From Zymoseptoria tritici IPO323 (Eukaryota > Ascomycota > Dothideomycetes > Mycosphaerellales > Mycosphaerellaceae): a DNA stretch of 64,000 bases. The notes below the pieces were generated by a model. That model saw only the letters and a list, made by a program, of their open reading frames with translations. It did no database searches and was not told where the DNA came from. Location: positions 2,046,001-2,110,000 of the forward strand of contig NC_018218.1 in the NCBI RefSeq assembly GCF_000219625.1, written 5' to 3'. How positions within the stretch are numbered: the first letter of the stretch is position 1; every line of letters starts with the position of its first letter. The translations under genes and the position numbers were made by a program. This document shows, piece after piece, positions 33,523 through 46,187 of this stretch.

Positions 33523-35181
33523 ATGGACGAGCTGAAGAAGTCACCTGTCGAAGAGACGAGCACGAGCATCGACTACGGCGTCTCCGAAGCAGGTCCGGTC
33601 ATCTATATCGATCCAGCGAAGGAGGCGGCCTGCCGGAAAAAGTTCGACACGTACCTCGTGCCAATCTCGGTCATCTACCTCGTCCTGTCAACTTTGGATC
33701 GCAACAACGTGAGTTACGATCTGCAGCTACATCAGGCGATTTGGCAAAGCGTTTCTGACCCCAAGAATTCCAGATTGGTAATGCTCGCGTATTCGGCTTC
33801 GACGAAAGTCTCGGCCTTCATGGCAACCAATTCGGCAACATTATCACCCTCTCCTCCGTCTGCACCGTCGTCTTCGAGGTCCCCTGGGTCATGTCCGTCA
33901 AGCGCTGCGGCGCCCGTAACGCCATCGGCACGGCGTTCGTCTTGTGGAGCGCCTGCACGATCGGGACGGCATTCATCCACACGTACGGCCAGCCAATTGC
34001 GGTCCGAATGCTGTTGAACGCTGCAGAGGCTGGACTGGCACAGGGTTTCGCATTCCTGTTCTCTCAGATCTACCCTCCCACGTTGGCGGGCAAGCGGATT
34101 ATGACGACCAACATCGCACAGTGTATTTCTGGTAAGTAACCCAGGTCCCGATAGAGTGCCCTTTGAGGAAGCCGTTCACTCATAATCTTCGTATTCCAGG
34201 CGCATTCGGCGGACTGTTTGCGTATGCCTTCCAGACCACGGGTGCCCGGAACGGACTCGAAGCGTGGAGATGGCTGTTCATCATCGAGTTTCTCATCACT
34301 CACTGTCGTCATCTGTGGTGTTGGATTGTTCTTCCTTCCCAATACACCTGAAGAGGCGTGGTTCTTGAACGCCGAAGAGAAGCACACGATGCTGATGAAG
34401 AAAGAGCGAGATTTCCTGCTTCGTGGAAAAGCCCGCTTCGAACGCCGATGGATCAAGTCCTTTCGTCTACCTCCTTGGTACGGCATTCTTCACATCCTCG
34501 GTAGCAATGACGGATTTGGTGTCTTCTTGCCGACCATCATATCTGGTCTCGGGTGAGTTGCTCGATCTCGTATACGATGTGGATCCGCTGACCCGCTCAA
34601 GGTCAACTACATGACCACCCCGGTTTACGTGGTCGGCTGCATCTCGCTCATCGTCCAGCTCTGCTATTCCGACAAGGTCAAGAAGCGTGGTGTTTTCATC
34701 ATCTCCTGCGGTGTCCCGGGCTCGGTCGGCTACCTGATCTGTGTCGGGAGCTCGAATCCTGGTGCTGGATATGCCGGAATGTTTGTGCTTGTCCTAGGTA
34801 TGTCAATATTTCCCGCTTACCATTTCCATCATCGCTCACACTGCGGTAGGGCTCTACCCTATTTCCACACTTGCCGTAATCTGGATCACCAATAACCTCT
34901 CGCCCGACTCCAAGCGCGCGGTCGGCATGCCCTTCGCGTACAGTATCGCGAACTTGTCCAATCTCGTGTCGTCGCAGTTGTATCCCAGCCAGCAAGGACC
35001 ACGATACGTACAGGGTAATGCTGTGTCCGCTGGTCTGACGGTGGTCGCCGGGTTTCTGTATGATGCATGCTGGGTCCTGCTGAGGCGCAGGAACATGAAG
35101 AAGGCGAAGCTGATCGCCGAGGGTGCAACGAACAATGGGCTAGAAGGTGATCAGAGTCTTGATTCCATGTATGTGCTCTAG
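33523..35181 (+). pseudogene. MFS transporter (DAL5/allantoate-permease-like), frameshifted
   Basis: Starts at ATG 33523 (M-D-E-L-K-K). Introns at 33709-33773 (65 bp), 34132-34199 (68 bp) and 34800-34852 (about 53 bp) splice cleanly. Membrane segments match the anion:cation symporter branch: Y-L-V-P-I-S-V-I-Y-L, T-L-D-R-N-N-I-G-N-A-R, E-A-G-L-A-Q-G, E-A-W-R-W-L-F-I-I-E and F-L-P-N-T-P-E-E-A-W. After W-L-F-I-I-E-F-L-I-T the frame is lost at a tandem CACT CACT (34297-34304); removing one copy restores the family pattern. Near 34420-34610 the protein is shorter than the family, and no acceptor joins I-S-G-L-G to V-N-Y-M-T-T-P in frame. It once imported a small organic anion, possibly a carboxylate or amide, substrate unknown. 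Confidence 0.75.
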
Positions 35182-36927
35182 ACGTATTCGTCAGCTCAGG
35201 ATATCCGGATATGATTTTATTGCATGCTTGTCGCTGTGCCTCCATCAGTACATTGTCAGACAGCGCGGCTCGCGGAATGATGATCGGCAGGTCTCCTGAC
35301 CACTACCTGAGATACTGCAAAGTGGTCCCATCAAAATGAAGCTGCAAGCTGAAAACCTTCCGTGCGACATCCGCAAGCAGAAGGTGACAAGACTCAGCTC
35401 CTCGGGCACTCGCTTCAAATTTTTGATGTCGGAACCGAGCTTTATTGACCTTCCCGAAGCGAGAGTATTGGCTCCGATGATCTTCTTGAAGTCTCTCTCT
35501 TGTCGTTTTTGTCATGCAGCACTCGGCGAGCTGAGAGCACCCGGTTGCGACGTTCGAGTATGTAACTGTAAGTCATGGAGACGATGGGTTCTAGACCCGA
35601 AGCGGACACGAGACCGGTTTAATGGCGCGTATACGGTACAGTCTGTCCTATAGTACTAGCCGTGGCTCATCGCTGAGCACATTCCGGGTGTGTGGTTGCA
35701 TGTGCTTCGGTCTTGATGCATTCGGTCTGGATGATGTGATTTTGTGTCTGGACTCTGTCGCACCGGCGGAGGGTACGAAGTAGAGTTGACTTGGCGAGAG
35801 CTGGGCGGATGCTATAACAGTGGAATGTCTCGCTTGGAGCCGCAGGGACGTTGCACAGAGGCTGAACGTGGACACCATCTCGGTTGACCGGTCGAGGATG
35901 GCAGCGCTGTGTGTGTGTGTGCTTGTGGAAAGCGGGCTGCGACGTCCTCGAAGTCGGCAAGGAGCGTTTCTTCATCTGTGATCAGTCTTCCCTCTTCTTC
36001 ACAGCGACGCGAGTCTCGGCTCATTTTGGAGTGAATCCCTGACGCGGATCATTGCTGACTCCGCTCCTTGGGGTCGAATCGGGATCACGCCACATGGCAG
36101 TTGGCCACGGGAAGCGGTTGAGTTAGAACTAGGGTTTCCAACGTCTCGGCTCCGGTTGGGGTTCGGTTTGAGACAACGGCGATATTGTTGTTGTCGAGGG
36201 CAGAGAGCATGAAAGACAAGCGGGAGAGGCCAGACGTAGCACCTCAGGATCATGCGGCTATTCGCACACAGACCTGGTCAAACGTCCTACATACACAGCT
36301 GATACGGTGCCCAAACTCGCCAAAGGTGTTGAGGTCGATGCAGCACAGCACAGCACCAATAGCGAGCTTCCGACGGTGGTGCGTTTCCCCTCTGCGGTTC
36401 CACATCCAGCGCGCAAGCCTCTCCGGCCGTAGAATTGATGGATTTGATAGTGTTCTGGGCGCATGAGCCGGACGGCGGAGGCTGCGATAGCGTCCAGCCC
36501 TCGTCCATCCTCGACCACTGGCGGTCGGGCAATGCTGCATCGCATCCTTCCTCGAATCCTCGACCTCTCCCCCAGCACATGTTTTAGTTTCACCCCACGT
36601 CTCTGTCTCTCTTCCTCTCTCTGCTCACTGTACTTCAGTGACTTCACCTCCCCTGCCATCCCTGGTCTCCTTCACCCTGGCATTGTCTTGTCGTCTCGCA
36701 TCATCATCATTCACACTCGCAAAAAGTCTCACGCGATCCACCGCAACGTATCGGCCGCCGTGCCACTGATCACCGACTGCCTTTGTGAGGTCTTCTCAAA
36801 AATCATGCCCCACGGGCTACGCGCGAGACCGAATTCCGCCTCACCACAAGAATATCCCTGAAACCTCCCACCGAACTCGACCTCATCTTCTTCCTCCGGA
36901 CCGGGACAACCCGGTCAAAGTACCAGT
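35182..36927. other. Intergenic region, no gene recognised
   Basis: About 1.75 kb. Contains a short TG microsatellite near 35908-35920 and pyrimidine-rich stretches near 36590-36690, probably the leader or promoter of the downstream gene. No coding signal, RNA gene or transposon trace was recognised. Confidence 0.45.
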
Positions 36928-38212
36928 ATGACGCCCCTCGTCATCGAGTCTTGGATATGGTGGGCAATTGTGCTGCTGGTCGCGCTGAGTAGATTGTATG
37001 GCATGCATTGCAAATCTTGAGCAGACTGAATGAAGTACTGACCGAAATGACAGCATCTCCCGCCGCATGGTCCTACGATCATTCCTCAAATTCCAAGCCG
37101 ACGATTTCTGCATGGCCGTCCTGCTGTGCTTCTACACCGTCCTGATCGTTACGATCAACATCGTGCGGACTAGCAGCTCCAACCTCCTGCCACCCGGATT
37201 CGACCTGTCAACTCTGGACAATGCCCAAATCATACAACGAGAGTACGGCAGCAAACTCGTGCTCGTCGTGGAACAGAGCCAATGCGTCGTGATCTGGGGC
37301 GCAAAAGCATCCCTCTTGATCCTCTACCTTCGTCTCACGACTCTCCGCTGGGAAAACATCGCCATCAAGATCCTAGCCGGCTACGTCGCCATCACCTTTT
37401 TGATCATGGAGGTACTTTACTTTGGCGTGTGGTGTCGACCTTTCAATCAGTACTGGGCAGTCCCAACATCGAGCACCCAATGCAACGCCGCCACAAACCA
37501 CCTCATCACCAACGCGAGCTTCAACCTCAGCTCCGACTTACTCATGCTCGCCATCGGTCTGCCCATGTTCCTCAGACTCAACCTCCCCTGGCAAAAGAAA
37601 TATCCCATCGTCGGCATTTTCTCCCTGGGCATCTTCGTCATCCTCGCGGCCATTCTCAACAAGGTCTATTCATTCTCCGAACCCTTCGGCGACCTCTGGA
37701 GCTACTGGTACGTGCGTGAGAGCTCTACGGCCTTACTCGTAGCGAACCTGCCCTTTGTGTGGAACTTCTGGCGGCGCATCACGGGCTTCAGCTCAGTCAT
37801 TGGAGGATCTCGCCGAGGTGCTTCGATGGTGGACACCACAGCCATCAGCATGCAAGAAGAGAAGTCGCGAAAGGGAAGCGGGCTGGCCAGATTCTGGCCC
37901 TCGCGACAACGCGATGAAGTGGAGGAATGCGATGGTGTGGACTTCACGACTGGTCCCAAGCCTTCACAACCACCTCAGTCCGACGGCTTAAAAGACATCG
38001 ACTCCCAGCAAGAACGGCAGCGCAATCCGACGAACTACAGCGGATCGAGCGGTGACCTGCATCCTCTCACGCGGCCAGCCGTCATCGTCGACGTACCACC
38101 ACAAGGAACCGTCCGACGTCATGACAGCCTCGAGACGCGACATACCGCTACACCCATTTCCTCGACCTTGCCTTCGCTGAACGGTAGTTGGCAGGCAGAT
38201 TCGTTTGTCTAG
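36928..38212 (+). CDS. Fungal rhodopsin-domain seven-helix membrane protein, two exons, 408 aa
   Basis: Exon 1 is 36928-36995; the 58-bp intron (GTATGG..ACAG) is followed by exon 2, 37054-38212. The splice forms A-L-S-R-F-I-S-R-R-M, the conserved intracellular loop after helix 1. Seven hydrophobic segments follow, with D-D-F at the start of helix 2, W-G-A-K-A-S-L-L-I-L-Y in helix 3, W-C-R-P-F-N-Q-Y-W in the third extracellular part, and a last segment Y-W-Y-V-R-E-S-S-T-A-L-L-V-A-N-L-P. This is the family often called integral membrane protein or PTH11-related rhodopsin domain (PF20684). There is no retinal-binding lysine requirement, and no CFEM domain is present. The last 150 residues form a Ser/Pro-rich cytoplasmic tail. 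It is a likely plasma-membrane sensor with unknown ligand. Confidence 0.85.
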
Positions 38213-38788
38213 AAGACGGACGGTCAGTACACATCATCACAGAGCAGAAGAAGAGGGATTGCTTGAAGATACCACGATTACCACGAGATGACGGACATTT
38301 GAAACTTTAGCGAAGGCGTTCTTGGGAGAATTGAAGAGTAAGAGGAAAAAGTCCTCGCTGGTTGATTTCCTTGTTGATTTTTGCGTGCGAAAGATACCAC
38401 CCTGTTGCGATTGAAAAATGGCATATGGCACTTGTGGATTGAGTCAGTCGAGGTTTCCTTCGAGATGGACAACAGTGCCGAATGATCTTGCGGAGTACTG
38501 TAGTACCTACGAATGCATTGATCGGCTACTTTTACATCGGTGTTTCCGCCTTTCCACTCGCCAGTGAATGTATTGTCCAGCAGGCAACTTCCATCTGTCG
38601 ATGCGTTGGTCTCGGGCACGCGGCTGACTGTCTGGTCCATGTTGCGGCGCATCCACGTTGCGGCCAAGCGAGAAGACCTGCAACCAGAGTCTACTCGAGG
38701 CAGTCCGAGCGAGCTCGGTCTTAGCTGACATCCTGCTGTCCGACTGGCGATCTTTCAGAAGATTTTGCTTCCTCCGCACACTCTTTGC
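38213..38788. other. Intergenic region between convergent genes
   Basis: About 576 bp between the stops of the rhodopsin-domain gene (+) and RVB1 (-). No gene or repeat recognised. Confidence 0.45.
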
Positions 38789-40678
<1,890 letters not shown>

Positions 40679-41496
40679 ATGGCGACGCTTCGAACTGCGA
40701 CGCCGTCGCTCGCCACCATATTCCGATTCTCCTCACAGCCGACGGCGACCCGACGATGCGCACATTGCCTCAAAGCACAGCGATGTCCTTTCTCTTCGTT
40801 CAAGCCACGACTGCAGTCCTCCAAGCGACCGTTATTCACCGAATCAGCCTACCGTCCTCAGACACTCGATCCACAGATGCCGCCACCAAAGAACACCGGG
40901 ACACCTGACACGAGCATATCCGACGGTCATCTGAGCTGGCCACCCAGTGCTCCGTGGCGAAAGAGCGATAGCAGTGCCGGCGTCAGCCTACGAGAAGGAG
41001 AGGCACAGAAGAGCAAGCATATTGGAACGGCGTCTACAACTACTGCAATCGCAACACCTTCAACATCATCAGAGAAAGCTGCCGCGAAGCCCAAGAAGAG
41101 CAAGTTACGGCCGAGGAAAGCTCCCATCACGTTGACACCAAAGGCTGTGGAGCAGCTCCATGCTCTCTTTGACCAGCCTGAGAGCAAACTCATCCGGGTC
41201 GGCGTGAAGAATCGTGGTTGCAGTGGATTAGCGTACCATCTGGAATACGTGGAGAAGCCAGGAACGTTTGACGAGACCGTGGAACAGGATGGCGTTAAAG
41301 TCTTGATCGATAGCAAGGCACTGTTCAGCATAATAGGCAGTGAAATGGACTGGTTGGAGGACAAGCTTAGTGCGCGGTTCATCTTCAGAAACCCGAACAT
41401 CAGTAAGCACAACTGTGTGTTCTGACGTCGAAGCACGGTGCTAATTCCCTCCCAGCGGAACAGTGTGGTTGCGGCGAATCCTTCAGCATCTCATGA
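40679..41496 (+). CDS. ISA1: Mitochondrial iron-sulfur assembly protein ISA1 (IscA family), two exons, 254 aa
   Basis: Exon 1 is 40679-41402; the 53-bp intron (GTAAGC..CCAG, with GCTAAT as likely branch site) precedes exon 2, 41456-41496, which adds T-E-Q-C-G-C-G-E-S-F-S-I-S. The splice is required: reading through gives a C-terminus lacking the two conserved Cys of C-G-C-G. The first conserved Cys is in N-R-G-C-S-G-L-A-Y. The A-type domain spans about residues 145-254. The first 145 residues are basic and Ser/Pro-rich, starting M-A-T-L-R-T-A-T-P-S, consistent with a mitochondrial targeting sequence and a spacer. ISA1 with ISA2 and IBA57 delivers 4Fe-4S clusters to aconitase-type and radical-SAM enzymes. 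Confidence 0.93.
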
Positions 41497-41591
41497 TCGT
41501 TGCGAAGCGGGACAATTGCATTTGCATCCACGGCGTTTGAGCGACGGGCATTGTATAGAAAGCCCTCCTTGTCGACAGCATAGACCGAGCA

Positions 41592-41976
41592 CTAGAATTT
41601 GCCAGGCTCAAAGTCGAGCACGCGAACTCCCTTGACAACATTCTTCAGACTTGCAACGAATTCCAAGTGTGCTGGATCTCGATTCAGATAGTAGTCTCGA
41701 TCTTCCACACTTTCGAACTCGCTCACGAAGCCATGGGTGAAGCCTCCCTGGTAGAGGTCAGAATGGGTCTTGGTCGAGGAGAGTCGTTGGACTACATACT
41801 TGATGTCCCTCTGGACTTGTGTCCTTGCCGCCGCCATATGACTTGACGTATTTGTGGTTGCTTTGCGGGTGAAGGCAGTTGTCTTTCAATGCCAGCATCC
41901 TGGTGCAGACATCTTGAACCTCGGCGGTTGAGGCTGTTGGCAGGAACTCGAACAGGACGATGTGAACGATCGGCAT
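41592..41976 (-). CDS. Stress-responsive A/B barrel (Dabb) domain protein, two exons, 110 aa
   Basis: Exon 1 is 41976-41800, the 52-bp intron (41799-41748) runs GTATGT..CCAG, and exon 2 is 41747-41592. The joined protein starts M-P-I-V-H-I-V-L-F-E-F and contains S-P-E-G-H-Q-G-G-F-T-H-G-F-V-S-E-F and R-D-Y-Y-L-N-R-D-P-A-H, the standard Dabb pattern. Length is normal. Dabb proteins are small dimeric beta-alpha barrels; fungal members are cytosolic, some stress-induced and some related to polyketide cyclases, so a specific function is not assignable. Its start is 213 bp from that of DSC3 on the other strand, and its stop is 95 bp from that of ISA1. Confidence 0.88.
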
Positions 41977-42189
41977 GGTGTAATTATGCCTGATCTGACT
42001 TCCAGGTTGTGTTTGTGTGGGTGTTCCAACCCATCGACTGGTCGCTGCGAAAGTGGTGCGGGGTCGGGTGTTCTCTCGAGCTGCTGACGCATCAAAGTCC
42101 GAACGTCGAAGCGGGATCAATATCGACGCGCGACACAACTTCAACCCTCGACAGCTTCGAAGATGGCAGCCTTCTAGGCGAAGATCGCT

Positions 42190-43068
42190 ATGACAATGGC
42201 TACGGAAGAGCGCCCCGTGGACGTGGTGGTGCGCTTCTCCTCATCGAACGCAGATGTCGTTCTGACCATTGCAAGACCGAAGTGCACCTCAGTCCTCTCC
42301 TTGAAACAGCTGCTACGAGCACGATTGGATCCTCCTGCTTCGACTTCGCGTCTACGATTGATACACTCGGGAAAAGTGCTAGCAGATAAACCATCGCTAT
42401 CGAAGAGCTTGAACATTATCATCCCACCGCCATCACGCCTCGATGAAGCTTCTCCAAGCGCCAAAGCAAAAGGCAAGCTGCCAGTTCGGGATATAATACC
42501 GCCTGCAGCAAGGGTATACATACATTGTTCTATAGGAGATGAACTCGCATCCTCGGAGCTCGCGTCTGAAGTCAACGCGGCTCGAGAAGCAGATGCTGCG
42601 CTTGAAAATGGCGCCAGTAAAGTGGAAGCCGTACAGCTGGATACGGAGCAGCAGGATACTTCTACCACACCTCCTCCTCGCGGTTTCGATAGACTGCTAT
42701 CTACTGGCTTTACGGTCTCCGAAGTTGCCACGCTACGGGCCCAATTCCTTGCGATTCAATCTCATACCCATACGCCCGACACGATGCCCACAGGAGCCGA
42801 GCTTCTTGCTCTTGAAGAGCGCTGGCTTGATAACGGCTCCGAAGCAGCCGCTGGGGTTGGGACAGGCGATGGAGGGGGTTTTGGAGCGGAAGATGCGGGA
42901 GGCCTGGAGGACATGCTCTACGGCAACTTGGTGGGATTCTTTTGGCCGATCGGAGCGATGTGCTGGCTGATGCGAGAGGAGGGAGTATGGAGCAGGAGGC
43001 GACAGATTGCAGTGCTGTCTGGCTTTCTTGTCAATTTGACCTTTGGCTTTGCGAGGGTCATGAATTGA
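42190..43068 (+). CDS. dsc3: DSC E3 ubiquitin ligase complex subunit 3, single exon, 292 aa
   Basis: Uninterrupted from ATG 42190 to the stop ending at 43068. Residues about 10-80 form a ubiquitin-like fold with V-V-V-R-F-S-S-S, L-K-Q-L-L-R-A-R-L and L-R-L-I-H-S-G-K-V-L-A-D. An Ala/Glu-rich spacer follows. The C-terminal DUF2407-type part has R-G-F-D-R-L-L-S-T-G-F-T, E-V-A-T-L-R-A-Q-F and L-E-E-R-W-L-D, then two membrane segments (about 240-260 and 272-291). This is the architecture of Dsc3, a Golgi or endosome membrane component of the Dsc ubiquitin ligase that activates the SREBP homologue under low oxygen or sterol and degrades membrane proteins. Its stop lies 10 bp from the stop of the RCC1-like gene on the other strand. 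Confidence 0.88.
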   Translation: MTMATEERPVDVVVRFSSSNADVVLTIARPKCTSVLSLKQLLRARLDPPASTSRLRLIHSGKVLADKPSLSKSLNIIIPPPSRLDEASPSAKAKGKLPVRDIIPPAARVYIHCSIGDELASSELASEVNAAREADAALENGASKVEAVQLDTEQQDTSTTPPPRGFDRLLSTGFTVSEVATLRAQFLAIQSHTHTPDTMPTGAELLALEERWLDNGSEAAAGVGTGDGGGFGAEDAGGLEDMLYGNLVGFFWPIGAMCWLMREEGVWSRRRQIAVLSGFLVNLTFGFARVMN

Positions 43069-43078
43069 ATCGTTCAGA

Positions 43079-44200
43079 TCATGCTGGGCTCGAACGGACA
43101 AGCGCCAAAGTTGAGCGAGGACCGCAAAAGACGGCTTCGATCTCTATGCTCGGCAAAGTCACTTCCTGCCAGCATTCTGCGGATTTCTGCTTGTCACCGA
43201 GTCCTAGTTGGCCGCAGGATTTGTCTCCGGTGACGAAGAGACGGCCACTCTCTGCAAGCACTGCGATGTGCTCGACGCCGAGCGCGACATCGACAACGTC
43301 CAGAGGTTCTGAGCCATCACCCGGAAGCTCCACCAATGCAACCTCCTCGTCCTCGCCGGCGGCCAGGGCACCTATCTTTACATCGTCGCTGGGAGATGTG
43401 ATACCCCAAAGATACAATGCGCCGTCATCCGACAATGCCGCAGACATCCAGCCACAGCAATCCACCTTCTTGATGTGAAGTCCATCGAGTGCCTCCAAAA
43501 CCGCTGGCTCATCAGCCGACTTGCTGCCATCCCCAGTGACGGACCTTCCCAAAGACCGGTATCTTGAATCTCCCCAGGTGTATACTTGGCCGCTTTCCAT
43601 CAGTAGTACGAAGATGCCAGTCCCCGCTTTCAGTTGCTTGGGGCGTCCCGGAAGCATGAAATGTCTTTCGGGATAGTTGCCATCTCCGCTCGGATCTTGG
43701 AACCACCTCAAGAAAGTTTCGAGATCCTTGAACTCTTCGACGTGGCACAGGTTGCCATTGGGTGCTTGCTTGATGGTGATGGCTACACGACCATTCTCAG
43801 CATAGGCTAGGCGACCAATCGACGGCGATGAGTCGGTGCTTCGGCAGACCATCGCGACGATGCCCTGCTCCGTCTGTTCTTCTGCGCGATACAATTGGCC
43901 ATCGCTGTCCAACGCGAGCAGAACGCCATCGTGATCTCCAACAGGACTGACAAGTAAGACTTTGCTGTTATCGAGGACTTTCTGATGCCCGATACCTCTC
44001 AGACCAGCATCTGTTGCGAAGATCGTGTTGCTCCAGCTCGCGAACCAGACGTTGACATCGGAGTCATTCCCTTCGTGTATCTTCTGGAAGGATGTCAAGT
44101 CGTCTGGTTGGCTGTCGAGTAGTTGGCGGTGGGCGTTGAGTCCAGCAGCGACTATCCAGACATGCCCGCGGCCAGTGCTCGCCCCGGGAATCTCTGTCAT
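43079..44200 (-). CDS. RCC1-repeat (regulator of chromosome condensation-like) protein, about 373 aa
   Basis: Single exon on the minus strand. ATG 44200 (M-T-E-I-P-G-A-S-T) is preferred because the beta-propeller begins about 10 residues later with H-V-W-I-V-A-A-G-L-N-A-H-R-Q-L. An in-frame ATG at 44401 would add 67 residues that look like untranslated leader. RCC1-type blades are recognisable as G-Q-V-Y-T-W-G-D-S-R-Y-R-S-L-G, G-A-L-Y-L-W-G and G-R-L-F-V-T-G-D-K-S-C-G-Q-L-G-L-G. It resembles fungal RCC1/ATS1-type proteins rather than the true Ran exchange factor, which is longer. The partner is unknown. Confidence 0.8.
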   Translation of the reverse strand: MTEIPGASTGRGHVWIVAAGLNAHRQLLDSQPDDLTSFQKIHEGNDSDVNVWFASWSNTIFATDAGLRGIGHQKVLDNSKVLLVSPVGDHDGVLLALDSDGQLYRAEEQTEQGIVAMVCRSTDSSPSIGRLAYAENGRVAITIKQAPNGNLCHVEEFKDLETFLRWFQDPSGDGNYPERHFMLPGRPKQLKAGTGIFVLLMESGQVYTWGDSRYRSLGRSVTGDGSKSADEPAVLEALDGLHIKKVDCCGWMSAALSDDGALYLWGITSPSDDVKIGALAAGEDEEVALVELPGDGSEPLDVVDVALGVEHIAVLAESGRLFVTGDKSCGQLGLGDKQKSAECWQEVTLPSIEIEAVFCGPRSTLALVRSSPA

Positions 44201-44967
44201 CCTTGGCTCTCCACGGCGTTCTGGATGGTGGGTGTCAAATGTTTTCTCGAGCGAACTCCCATGTTGAGACCATGGAGCTCTTCGATGATGGTTTGGAGTG
44301 GAGGTAATCTGTCGCCTACCGAGATCCGGCGTTCGCGTGCCCCTCCTCTCCCCCACCATCTTCCCAACGCGCCAGGTGCTCAGAGCTGATACACTGTCCA
44401 TAAGTCTTCAGTCTTGCTCGTAGCATGCATGTCTCCGTCGATTTCTTCGTTGATCTCTTTCTGGATCTTTAACTCATTGAGATAACGTCTGCCACGATCC
44501 CAAGTACCCGAACAGCCAGGTGCCACACCCAGGTGGCGTCGGCGCCTACGAGATGACAACGCTATATGACTCCTCAAAGCCAACGATGATCCTGCTCAAC
44601 AGCTTTGCGATATTATTGGACTAGTACAAGAGTCGGCTTGAGAAATCTGATCATCATCCGGGACTTGACCACGGGCAAACGGGCGACATTCTGAAGTGCG
44701 GGACTCGAAAATGCCAACATCGTAGACGTTGAATTCGAGGAGACTACCTTATGCCAGTGCCCTCCAATTCCTGGGTGAGTGGTGGTCTTTCTGCGTGTGA
44801 CTAATGCAGGTACCATGGTTGTAAGGACGAGATTTCTTGGGCAGGAATTATATCCTCTTCGCCTTGCTTGCTTGCTTCCTTCTCACTTTTTCACTTCTTA
44901 CAATACCGCTGCACGGTCACCATTTTCTGTACATGCGGAATCATCGCACACTCACACTCGCTACAGC
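44201..44967. other. Divergent intergenic region
   Basis: About 770 bp between the RCC1-like and metallophosphoesterase starts. It may include the 5' leader or an alternative upstream ATG (44401) of the RCC1-like gene. No other feature recognised. Confidence 0.4.
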
Positions 44968-45807
44968 ATGACACTACCGACGAAATTTCTCATCCTCTCA
45001 GACACCCACAACTTCGAGCATGACGCCTCCAAAGCTTATCCGCTATGCCAACCAATGCCCAAAGTGAATGTTGTACTTCACTGCGGCGACCTTACGTACA
45101 TTGGCGGTCTGCCATCGTATCGAAAGGCTCTCAAAATGCTCGATCGTTTCGATGCAGAGTTCAAACTGGTCATCGCGGGCAACCACGACGTGAGCCTCGA
45201 TGGCGAATACTGGCGCGCTTCCCTCGGAAAAGAAGATGACCCCGACGAGCATGACAAGGCTGTCGAACTCATGACAGGGCGAGATGCTGAAGCTGCGAAC
45301 GTAACCTACCTCACCGAGGGCCTGCACACCTTCACACTCAAAAGCGGCGTCTCTTTCAACATCTTCGTCTCGCCGTATCAACCGGAGTTCTGCAACTGGG
45401 CTTTTGGATATAAGCACAACGAAGACCGCTGGAACATACCTCCGAATGCAGACATTGTGATGACACACGGCCCACCGCAGGGCAGCCTAGACGTCGTTCG
45501 CGATTCGCATCTTGGCTGTGCGCAGTTGGCGAAGGCGATCGAAAAGACAAGACCACTGCTGCATTGCTTTGGGCATATTCACGAGGGCTATGGGGTGGAC
45601 TTGAAAAAATGGGACCAAGAAGGGGGCAAGAAAGATGGCGAACAGCTTCCAGTAAAGTTCTCTCGAGCAGGAATCGATGGCCCGGGAGGTCGACTCATGC
45701 TCAAAAGGGGCGAGAGTACCCTCATGATCAACGCGGCCATCATGAACGACCACAACAAGCCGGAAAATGCGCCTTGGTTGATTGAGCTGCCACTGAGTGG
45801 TGACTAG
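44968..45807 (+). CDS. Calcineurin-like metallophosphoesterase, single exon, 279 aa
   Basis: The frame is open from 44779, but ATG 44968 (M-T-L-P-T-K-F-L-I-L-S-D-T-H) places the first metal motif at the expected N-terminus. Metal-binding motifs in order: D-T-H-N, H-C-G-D-L-T, A-G-N-H-D, M-T-H-G-P-P, and C-F-G-H-I-H-E-G. All expected Asp, Asn and His ligands are present. This is the UPF0046/MPPED-like group of small fungal metallophosphoesterases. They are dinuclear-metal phosphodi- or monoesterases with unidentified natural substrates. No signal peptide, so probably cytosolic. Confidence 0.9.
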   Translation: MTLPTKFLILSDTHNFEHDASKAYPLCQPMPKVNVVLHCGDLTYIGGLPSYRKALKMLDRFDAEFKLVIAGNHDVSLDGEYWRASLGKEDDPDEHDKAVELMTGRDAEAANVTYLTEGLHTFTLKSGVSFNIFVSPYQPEFCNWAFGYKHNEDRWNIPPNADIVMTHGPPQGSLDVVRDSHLGCAQLAKAIEKTRPLLHCFGHIHEGYGVDLKKWDQEGGKKDGEQLPVKFSRAGIDGPGGRLMLKRGESTLMINAAIMNDHNKPENAPWLIELPLSGD

Positions 45808-46187
45808 CTCATGCGAGCTGTGATCTTCTTGAATGAATGAAGCACTTCTACATCTCATTCAGCTTCGGGCTTCGAGCATGCGTGAGCCGGCTCTAGGAAC
45901 TTGTCTCGGCGTCTCCTTGTTATGGCAGCCTGAAAGTGAAGATTCGTGTCATCCATGGTTCCGTCCAAGGCAACTACGATCGAACCCGATCTCTTGAAAG
46001 CATCTATGCGAGCATCGTGCCACCTTTCGATTGTACTAGGCAAACTGTCTTGATGAAAGCCAATGCACTCACCCACTCAATCTCCTCCTGTGATCTTAAA
46101 TATCTCCAGCACTGGCATCCTCGACTCTGCACTCACAATGTCTTTGGCAGCCTGTTCGAAGGGAACGCCGCAGAGAAGCCCGCTCAC

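Noticed and set aside
35905..35922. TG microsatellite as a regulatory element
   Set aside because: Short simple repeat without positional or conservation evidence.
44201..44401. N-terminal extension of the RCC1-like protein from ATG 44401
   Set aside because: The 67 extra residues are low in order and precede the propeller start; kept only as an alternative start.
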